Both the position numbers and the translations under genes were made by a program. A DNA stretch of 64,000 nucleotides from Rhizobiales bacterium 2SD (GTDB lineage Bacteria > Pseudomonadota > Alphaproteobacteria > Rhizobiales > Beijerinckiaceae), in assembly GCA_005502805.1 (NCBI GenBank), contig SCMY01000014.1, positions 124,001-188,000 on the forward strand, written 5' to 3'. The notes under the pieces were generated by a model. It searched no databases and had not been told where the DNA came from. It saw only the letters and a list, made by a program, of their open reading frames with translations. Shown in pieces: positions 58,144-64,000 of the stretch. Each line of letters begins with the position of its first letter. Positions within the stretch are counted from its first letter, which is position 1.

Positions 58144-60158
58144 CAGAAGGCCTGCCCGATGCTGATATAGAGCGCGACCGGCTTGTCGCCCTTGCGCGGG
58201 TTGAGCGGGGCGGCGACGTCGACGCGGATCGGCCCGATCGGCGTGTAGTAGCGCAGGCCGAGCCCGGCGGCGTACTGCATCTTCTCCTTGAAGTTCGGGA
58301 ACTCCGACGCGAAGGCCATGCCGGCGTCGAAGAAGGGCACGATCCCGATCGTATTGGTGATCTTGATGCGCGCCTCGACCGAGGCCTCGAACAGGCTGCG
58401 CCCGCCGGTCAGGTGATTGAGCGGTCCGAGCGGCGAAAGCGTGCGATAGGCATAGCCGCGCACCGAGCCGCCACCACCCGCATAGAAGCGCCGCGTCGCC
58501 GGCACCTCGTCGAGATCGGCGCCGGCGATCGAGCCCAATCCGATCCGGCCGGCGAGCACATAGCGGGCATCCTCATCGAGGGCGTAGTAGCCGGAGACCG
58601 AGAACTTGCTCTGGATGAAGGGCGCGTCGGTGTCGCCGAAGGCGGCATAGGGCGTAACCGAGGCGGCGACCCTAACGCCGCGGGTCGGATCGAGCTGGCT
58701 ATCGGTCGAATCGTAGCGCAGCGAGAGCGGCACGCCGAGCAGCATGTAGTCGACCTGGCCGAGCACGTCGCTGGTCTGGCCGCGTTCGGCCTCGATTCCA
58801 GCCTGGATCGAAAACACGTCACTGAAGCGGTGACGGATGGCCGTGGTGACGTTGGCGTAGCGCGCCGTGTAGCCGCCATAGCGATTGGTGCCGATGCGCT
58901 CGCGCGTGCCGCTCGCATCAATCAGCAGGTCGTTGCGGCTGCCACCCAGCGCAGGCTTCAGAAAACTGGCGGAAAAGCGGGCGCCGAGATCGGTCGGCTC
59001 GAAATCGCCGAAGCGCTGGACCTTGGTGCCGTCAATGCGCGGCGCGAAGAAGACGGAGGCCTCCAGCCGCAGGCGTTCGGTGCCGCCGAACAGGTTGCGG
59101 TGCTCCCAATAGGTCTTCACCGCCGGACCGTCGATCGTCGAATAGCGGGCGGAGAAGCCGAGCAGGCGCTTGGGCCGTTCGTTGACCTCGACGAAGATCG
59201 GCAGATTGCCGGCCTGGTCGAGGCTCGTGCCTTCGCGGATACGCACCGAGCCGACGGCAGGGATCGTCGCGATCGATTTGCGGGTGTCCGTCAGCGCCTT
59301 GGGCGAATAGGGCTCGCCGGGCTCCAGATAGATGAAGGAGCGGATCACCTCGGGCGGGATATCGCCGGTCTCGGTAACCGAAACGTCGCCGAACCCCGCG
59401 ACGGGACCAGGATCGACAACGAGCGCGACGTCCATCGTCTTCGCGGCATGGTCGACGACCGGCCGAACCTCGACGACGCGGGCAAGCGGGCGGGATTTGC
59501 CGCGCCAATAGTCGACCAGCGCCGTCTGGGCTGCCCTGATCGACGAGGAGGTGGCAGGCGCGCCGGGAACGAGGCCCGAGACCTTGCCCGGATCTGGTAT
59601 CACCGCGGTGGGATCGCGGCGGGCGCCCGGCACGATCTCGACATTGCGCAGCGAGAATTGCGGGCCGGGCGTGACCGTCACGACGACCGGCGCGGGCGCG
59701 CGGTTGCGATAGCGCTCGGCCGTGCGAGCGAGCCCCGCCGGCGGCTCGCCGGCCTGGGTTACCGCAACGCCATCGACGGCGATCGCGACCTGCGCATTGA
59801 AATAGCCCTGGGCCCAGAGCGCATCGATCAGCGGATTGATGTCGGCGGCGGCGCGACGGGCCAGCGTCTCGCCGTCCGGCGGCGCATCCTCGCGCAGGCG
59901 ATAGAGCAACGAGGCATCCTGCATGCTGCGCTTCAGTGCGCTGGCATCGGGCACGTCGCCGAGTTCGAACTTCAGTTCATAGGGCAGCGTCGTCTCGCTG
60001 ACCGGCGGCGGTTTGTCCTTGCTGCCGAAGAGGTTGAAGACGTCGAGCGATGACAGGTCAAAGGCGCGCGCCGGCGAAATCTCACCGGCAAGCATCGCCG
60101 CGAAAGCAACCAAGCCTCCGCCGGCAATGCCGATCCTGCCCCTTCGCCATGACCGCAT
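58143..60158 (-). CDS. tamA: Outer-membrane protein TamA
   Basis: Omp85-family outer-membrane component of the TAM complex, 671 residues. A signal peptide (GIAGGGLVAFAAMLAGEISP region), POTRA-like domains in the N-terminal half, and a C-terminal surface-antigen barrel with the RGYAYRTLSPLGP turn and the LRYYTPIGPIRVDVAAPLNP strand, ending with Phe. ATG 60158 is chosen with GGAGG four bases upstream; TTG at 60161 is too close to it. tamA-tamB is the standard operon order. Confidence 0.94.
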   Translation of the reverse strand: MRSWRRGRIGIAGGGLVAFAAMLAGEISPARAFDLSSLDVFNLFGSKDKPPPVSETTLPYELKFELGDVPDASALKRSMQDASLLYRLREDAPPDGETLARRAAADINPLIDALWAQGYFNAQVAIAVDGVAVTQAGEPPAGLARTAERYRNRAPAPVVVTVTPGPQFSLRNVEIVPGARRDPTAVIPDPGKVSGLVPGAPATSSSIRAAQTALVDYWRGKSRPLARVVEVRPVVDHAAKTMDVALVVDPGPVAGFGDVSVTETGDIPPEVIRSFIYLEPGEPYSPKALTDTRKSIATIPAVGSVRIREGTSLDQAGNLPIFVEVNERPKRLLGFSARYSTIDGPAVKTYWEHRNLFGGTERLRLEASVFFAPRIDGTKVQRFGDFEPTDLGARFSASFLKPALGGSRNDLLIDASGTRERIGTNRYGGYTARYANVTTAIRHRFSDVFSIQAGIEAERGQTSDVLGQVDYMLLGVPLSLRYDSTDSQLDPTRGVRVAASVTPYAAFGDTDAPFIQSKFSVSGYYALDEDARYVLAGRIGLGSIAGADLDEVPATRRFYAGGGGSVRGYAYRTLSPLGPLNHLTGGRSLFEASVEARIKITNTIGIVPFFDAGMAFASEFPNFKEKMQYAAGLGLRYYTPIGPIRVDVAAPLNPRKGDKPVALYISIGQAF

Positions 60159-60332
60159 CAAACCTCCAACGCAACCGGACTAGAACGCAGCGAATGCGTT
60201 GATTTTGTGATCATGCCTCCAGTTGATCACAATTCGACGCTCGAAATTAGCGCACCATCAACCGAAAATCTGAACGAATCGTTGGCCATCCGGACTTTGC
60301 CGAACAGCCAGGAATCAGATCGCGGCGCGGTC

Positions 60333-61100
60333 TCAGTCGCCGTGCTCGGCCAGCGCGAAAGAGATCGCGGTGACCGGGTCGAGCCTTGCGATCACCGGTC
60401 CGACGGTCGGTGCGAGCACGCCGCCGCAGAGGCTGCCGGTGGTGATGATCTGGCCGGCCTTGAGCGGGCCGAGCGGGCCTTCGACCGGGCGGTTGGCCCA
60501 GGCGAGCGCCGTGACCAGCGGATCGCCATTGGCATGCAGCGCCTGGCGCTCATAGAGCACGTCACCGTCGAGCTCGACCGTGCAGGTCAAAGCCGGAACA
60601 TCGTCGAAGATGCTGAACGGAACCTCGGGGCCAATGAGATAGCCGCCATGGCCCATCGCATCGGCGAGCCAGAGCGGGAACGGCACATTGGTCCAGTCGG
60701 CGATGCGGCTCTCGACGATCTCGATGCCGACGAGGGCGGCGTCGCAATGATCGATCAGCTCCTCGCGCGAATAGGGCTGGCCCGGCCGCAACGGCATGTC
60801 GCGGCCAAGCCGGACGGCAAGCTCGATCTCGACGCGCAATTCAGCACCGTGGACGCCGCGATAGGTGTCGCCGGACTTGAGATAGGGCCCCGGCATCAGC
60901 CCGGCCATCGGCCGGCCGCCTTCGCCGAGCGAGACCTTCCAGCCGGCGAGCGGATAGCCCATGCCGCGGTTGACCTCTGCCTGCGCGGCGAAGCCGGCAT
61001 CGACATCGGCGGGAACCGGCAAGGTCGCGATATCGACCAGCTTGTGGCCGCGGCGGGCATCGATGAACGCGCCCGCAACAGTATCGGTCGTCATAGCCAT
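60333..61100 (-). CDS. 2-keto-4-pentenoate hydratase-type protein
   Basis: A 255-residue protein of the MhpD/fumarylacetoacetate hydrolase-like fold. Features are GYPLAGWKVSLGEGG, VEIELAVRLGRDMPL with the metal-binding Glu pair, VGIEIVESRIADW, and TTGSLCGGVLAPTVGP. It probably hydrates a 2-keto-4-enoate from aromatic degradation, or is a related decarboxylase; substrate is not clear. The ATG at 61100 has AGGGA about ten bases upstream; 61094 is an alternative. The EamA exporter gene is 102 bases upstream on the same strand. Confidence 0.85.
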   Translation of the reverse strand: MAMTTDTVAGAFIDARRGHKLVDIATLPVPADVDAGFAAQAEVNRGMGYPLAGWKVSLGEGGRPMAGLMPGPYLKSGDTYRGVHGAELRVEIELAVRLGRDMPLRPGQPYSREELIDHCDAALVGIEIVESRIADWTNVPFPLWLADAMGHGGYLIGPEVPFSIFDDVPALTCTVELDGDVLYERQALHANGDPLVTALAWANRPVEGPLGPLKAGQIITTGSLCGGVLAPTVGPVIARLDPVTAISFALAEHGD

Positions 61101-61202
61101 GGTCGTTTCGTCCCTGTCGTCAGCGTGGCGGCCTGTCTCCGCCTCATCCTCTCTGGCTACAGCATCGACCGGCTTCCGGGAACCCGCAGATCGGGCCATC
61201 GG

Positions 61203-62087
61203 TTACTTCCGGCTGGCGAGCACCACGCCGAGCACCGCGACCGCCATGCCGACGAGCTGGATCGGCGTCAGCGTCTCGCCGAAGAGAATCCAGGCTTCGA
61301 CCGCGACCGCCGGCGGCACGAGATAGAGGAAAGTCGCGATGCGCGAGACCTGGCCACGGCGGATCAGCACGAGATAGAGCCCGATGCCTCCGAGCGAGAG
61401 CGCCAGCACCGACCAGGCCAGCACCAGTGCCATGGTCAGGTTCCACTCGATCCGCATCGGCTCGAGCCAATAGGCGAAGGGCAGCGTGAACAGGAAGGCG
61501 GCGATGTACTGGACCGCCGTCACCGTGCGCAGGTCGCCCTCGACGATGCGGGCCTTCTGCCAGAACGAGCCGATCGTGACGGCAAACATGCCGACTACGT
61601 TGACGATGATCGGCAGCGCAATGGCGGACAGTGCCTCGGGCGCAACGCCGACAAGCTTCGGCTCCAGCACCAGTGCGATGCCAACGAAGCCGAAGACGAT
61701 GCCGAGCCAGCGGATCGGAGAAATACGCTCGCGCACGATCAGGGGCGCAAACAGCGCGGTCAGCACCGGCTGCAAGCCGGCGATCAGGCCGGAGACGCCG
61801 GCGGGCAGGCCATGGCGCACCGCCCACCAGACCCCGCCGAGATAGATGGCGTGCAGGAGAATGCCGGCGATGGCGCAATCGATGATCGCGCGCCTCGTCT
61901 TCGGCCACTGCGCCCCAAGCGCAACCGCGAGGATCGACAGGGCAAGCCCGGCGCAGGCGAAGCGTACGGAGAGGAAGGTCAGCGCATCTGAATAGCGGGC
62001 CGAATAGCCGGCAACGATCCAGCCGCTCGACCAGAGCAGGACGAAGAGCGCCGGCGACAGGCGCAGGAAGAGCGGAGAATCGAACAT
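61203..62087 (-). CDS. EamA/DMT-family transporter
   Basis: A 294-residue drug/metabolite-type exporter with ten membrane helices in two EamA repeats. The N-terminal half opens LFVLLWSSGWIVAGYSARYS and the second repeat ends AVEAWILFGETLTPIQLVGM. The end VLGVVLASRK is the usual loop-free C-terminus. Such proteins often export amino acids or metabolites. Function relative to the hydratase is unknown. Confidence 0.9.
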   Translation of the reverse strand: MFDSPLFLRLSPALFVLLWSSGWIVAGYSARYSDALTFLSVRFACAGLALSILAVALGAQWPKTRRAIIDCAIAGILLHAIYLGGVWWAVRHGLPAGVSGLIAGLQPVLTALFAPLIVRERISPIRWLGIVFGFVGIALVLEPKLVGVAPEALSAIALPIIVNVVGMFAVTIGSFWQKARIVEGDLRTVTAVQYIAAFLFTLPFAYWLEPMRIEWNLTMALVLAWSVLALSLGGIGLYLVLIRRGQVSRIATFLYLVPPAVAVEAWILFGETLTPIQLVGMAVAVLGVVLASRK

Positions 62088-62269
62088 CGCGGGAGCCTTC
62101 TTGGGGCCTGATAGGCCTTAAGACGAGGCTTGTCGCTGCATGCGGACGCCGTGGCGGCATGTTTGGAGTGCGTTCGTCCTTCTGTTCGGGAAGGGAAGAG
62201 GAGCACCCTTCCGGTCTTGCCAGCCGCATCGAAGCAGGGACAATCATCGCCTGCCCGCCCGAGATCCGC

Positions 62270-63127
62270 ATGTCGCTCCCATCCGTTCCCGCCCTCGCCT
62301 TCGAGCGTTTCATCGCCCATGACGGCTGGGCGATCGCGAGCCATATCGCGCTCTCCGTGCTGATGTCGCTTTTCCCCTTCCTGATCCTGCTCACTGCGCT
62401 CGGTGGCTTCTTCGGTTCGCAAGCCGCAGCCGACGAAGCCGCACAGCTGCTGCTGGAAGCCTGGCCGCGCGAGGTCGCCGAGCCGATCGCGCGCGAGGTC
62501 CGCTCGGTGCTGACCGCGGTGCGCAAGGATGCGCTGACGCTTGGAGCGATCCTGGCGCTCTACTTCTCCTCTTCAGGGGTCGAGGCGGTCAGGATCGGGC
62601 TCAACCGCGCTTACGAGGCCTATGAATGGCGCAGCTGGTGGCGCACGCGACTGGAATCGATCGCCTATGTGGTCGGCGGGGCGGTCTTCATGCTCGCCTT
62701 CTCGCTGCTGGTCGTGCTCGGGCCGCTGATCTGGCGCGGCATCGTCGGCTTCGCCCCCGCTCTCGCTCCGCTCGGCTTCCTGCTCGCATTCCTGCGCCTT
62801 GCAGGGGCGACGGTTCTGGTCGTGCTGGCGCTCAGCGTCGCGCATAAGCTGCTGCCGGCCCGCGCCCCGCATATCGGCGCGATGTGGCCGGGCATCCTGA
62901 TGACGCTGGTGGTCTGGCTTATCGGCGGCATCGGCTTCGGCTGGTATCTAGACTCTTTCGCCGGCGCCTATGTCACCACCTATGCCGGCCTCGCCACCGC
63001 GATGATCGCGCTTGTCTTCCTCTACTGGCTGGCGGCGATCTTCCTGTATGGCGCCGAGCTCAATGCCGCGATCGCGCTGCGCCGGGCGCCGGAGAAATCG
63101 CCGGGGGACGTGCTGAGCGGGTTGTGA
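62270..63127 (+). CDS. YihY/virulence factor BrkB family protein
   Basis: A 285-residue inner-membrane protein with about six hydrophobic segments. The family pattern includes ASHIALSVLMSLFPFLILLT at the N-terminus, ALYFSSSGVEAVRIGLNRAY, and ATAMIALVFLYWLAAIFLYG followed by AELNAAIALRR. The molecular role of YihY is unknown (older RNase BN names were wrong). The ATG at 62270 has no strong ribosome-binding site; the upstream frame to 62159 shows no family features. Confidence 0.9.
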   Translation: MSLPSVPALAFERFIAHDGWAIASHIALSVLMSLFPFLILLTALGGFFGSQAAADEAAQLLLEAWPREVAEPIAREVRSVLTAVRKDALTLGAILALYFSSSGVEAVRIGLNRAYEAYEWRSWWRTRLESIAYVVGGAVFMLAFSLLVVLGPLIWRGIVGFAPALAPLGFLLAFLRLAGATVLVVLALSVAHKLLPARAPHIGAMWPGILMTLVVWLIGGIGFGWYLDSFAGAYVTTYAGLATAMIALVFLYWLAAIFLYGAELNAAIALRRAPEKSPGDVLSGL

Positions 63128-63357
63128 CCGCTCTTAGTTCCCTGTCCTGCGGATGGCCCCCCATGAAGATTGAACCCTGCACTGAGGCGACGCTCGACTT
63201 ATGAACCGTTGTCCACCGCGACCACGGCAAAACACCATAACGGCCCAAACCACCGGTCGCTGTGAACCGCCGTTCGAATGGCCGGTTTGACGACCCTGAT
63301 CTCGCCGCAGCCTATCGCGGGGCCGCCGGACGAGGCGGTCACCGACGAGGCTCCACC

Positions 63358-63624
63358 ATGACATTCAAACTTTCGGCACTGCTCCTGGCGGGCGGCGTGC
63401 TGGCGAGCGCGGCCGCTTTCGCGCAAAGCGCGGACGACAAGAAATGGATCAACCAGTGCCTGAGCGACAACAAGGAGGCGAAGGTCGCGGCCAGCGTCGT
63501 CAATACCTACTGCACCTGCATGAACGGCAAGATGAGCAATAACGAGACCCGCTCGATCACGCAGTGGGAGAAGGCCAATCCGAACGCCCGTAAGGCCTGC
63601 GAGCAGGAAGCCGGCTGGAACTGA
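63358..63624 (+). CDS. Small Cys-containing periplasmic protein
   Basis: An 88-residue unrecognised protein. The signal peptide MTFKLSALLLAGGVLASAAA ends near AFAQS. The mature part has four cysteines, in NQCLSDN, NTYCTCMNGKM and KACEQEA. The spacing of YCTC is compatible with disulfides or metal binding, not the CxxCH haem motif. It starts after CCACC rather than a canonical Shine-Dalgarno. It could be an envelope or metal-binding factor. Confidence 0.6.
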   Translation: MTFKLSALLLAGGVLASAAAFAQSADDKKWINQCLSDNKEAKVAASVVNTYCTCMNGKMSNNETRSITQWEKANPNARKACEQEAGWN

Positions 63625-63674
63625 GCGAGCGCCAGCCCCGAAGCGGCCGGCCCAACGGCCGGCCGTGCCTGCTC

Positions 63675-64000
63675 TCAGCCTTCCAGCGCCTCGACCACGT
63701 CCTCATAAGTGCGCAGGCCCGTGCGCGGTGCGTAGACCAGCACGGCCATGTTGCCCGGCGCATGCTCGTTCTTCCACATCTTGTGATGAGCGAGCGGAAT
63801 CTTGTCCCAGGGGAAGACCTCGGACATGCAGGGATCGACGCGCCGGTCGATGACGAACTGGTTGGCGGCGCTGGCCTGCTTGAGATGGGCGAAATGCGAG
63901 CCCTGCACACGCTTCTGCCGCATCCAGACATAGCGGGCGTCGAAGGTGATGTTGAAGCCGGAGGTGCCGGCGCAGAAGACGATCATGCCGCCGCGCTTCG
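63675..64000 (-). CDS. ccrA: Crotonyl-CoA carboxylase/reductase, C-terminal end
   Basis: Partial gene running off the window; the start lies beyond 64000. The visible residues match the C-terminus of Ccr, the reductive carboxylase of the ethylmalonyl-CoA pathway: FDARYVWMRQKRVQGSHFAH, then LKQASAANQFVIDRRVDPCM, EVFPWDKIPLAHHKMWKNEH and GNMAVLVYAPRTGLRTYEDV. These segments distinguish it from other medium-chain dehydrogenases. Presence implies acetate or C1/C2 assimilation through ethylmalonyl-CoA. Confidence 0.9.
   Translation of the reverse strand, partial: KRGGMIVFCAGTSGFNITFDARYVWMRQKRVQGSHFAHLKQASAANQFVIDRRVDPCMSEVFPWDKIPLAHHKMWKNEHAPGNMAVLVYAPRTGLRTYEDVVEALEG

Noticed and set aside
54589..58170. 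1193-residue open frame on the + strand opposite tamB
   Set aside because: It is an antisense shadow created by high-GC codon use in tamB; composition is rich in Arg, Gly, Asp and Glu, with no domain pattern.

Overview
The window is high-GC chromosomal DNA of an alphaproteobacterium, most likely of the order Hyphomicrobiales (a Bosea- or Methylobacterium-like organism). The pointers are an LdtR-type MarR regulator linked to an L,D-transpeptidase, a Porin_2-family porin with an upstream TTAA-N7-TTAAC (CtrA-type) box, a DUF2336 protein, one bifunctional Rel/SpoT enzyme, a lepB-rnc-era operon and a crotonyl-CoA carboxylase/reductase. Genus is inferred from protein style only. No rRNA, tRNA, CRISPR array, intact insertion sequence or complete prophage was seen.

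Layout. 0-6 kb: nhaA, a 27-residue prepilin-like ORF, a GntR/solute-binding protein/decarboxylating-dehydrogenase cluster with a palindromic operator, then a bidirectional terminator and an L,D-transpeptidase. 6-8.4 kb: an accessory insert carrying a DUF4145 and a DUF4238 gene, bounded by imperfect direct repeats that copy the 3' end of ldtR. 8.3-13 kb: ldtR, a small membrane protein, a HIBYL-CoA hydrolase, hemB and a methyltransferase. 13-18 kb: an orphan LivH-like permease with an N-terminal lipoprotein domain, threonine ammonia-lyase, an RDD protein, an LCM-type methyltransferase and bpt. 18-22.4 kb: an RraA/split-UxaA operon, a DUF2336 protein and an outer-membrane barrel. 22.4-30 kb: parC, recO, a tautomerase/LysR pair, rsh and rpoZ. 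30-34 kb: a LysR/azoreductase divergent pair and a HerA-like ATPase. 34-42 kb: pdxJ-acpS, aqpZ on the opposite strand, lepB-rnc-era, a NYN protein, an exported superoxide dismutase, smpB and dapA. 42-49 kb: a soluble lytic transglycosylase, an M20 hydrolase/MFS/MarR cluster and an alpha/beta hydrolase. 49-60 kb is envelope-rich: a helix-hairpin-helix membrane protein, a BON-like/OmpA protein, a porin, and tamA-tamB. 60-64 kb: a hydratase, an EamA transporter, a YihY protein, a small Cys-rich periplasmic protein and the 3' end of ccr.

Themes. Envelope building dominates: the L,D-transpeptidase and its probable regulator, the lytic transglycosylase, TamAB, the porin, OmpA/BON, LepB. A palindromic dispersed repeat ending in a hairpin recurs four times, three of them between convergent genes. 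The accessory signal most worth following is the ldtR-targeted insert at 6.07-8.36 kb, whose architecture resembles site-specific integration into a gene 3' end, with a two-gene cargo of unknown function.
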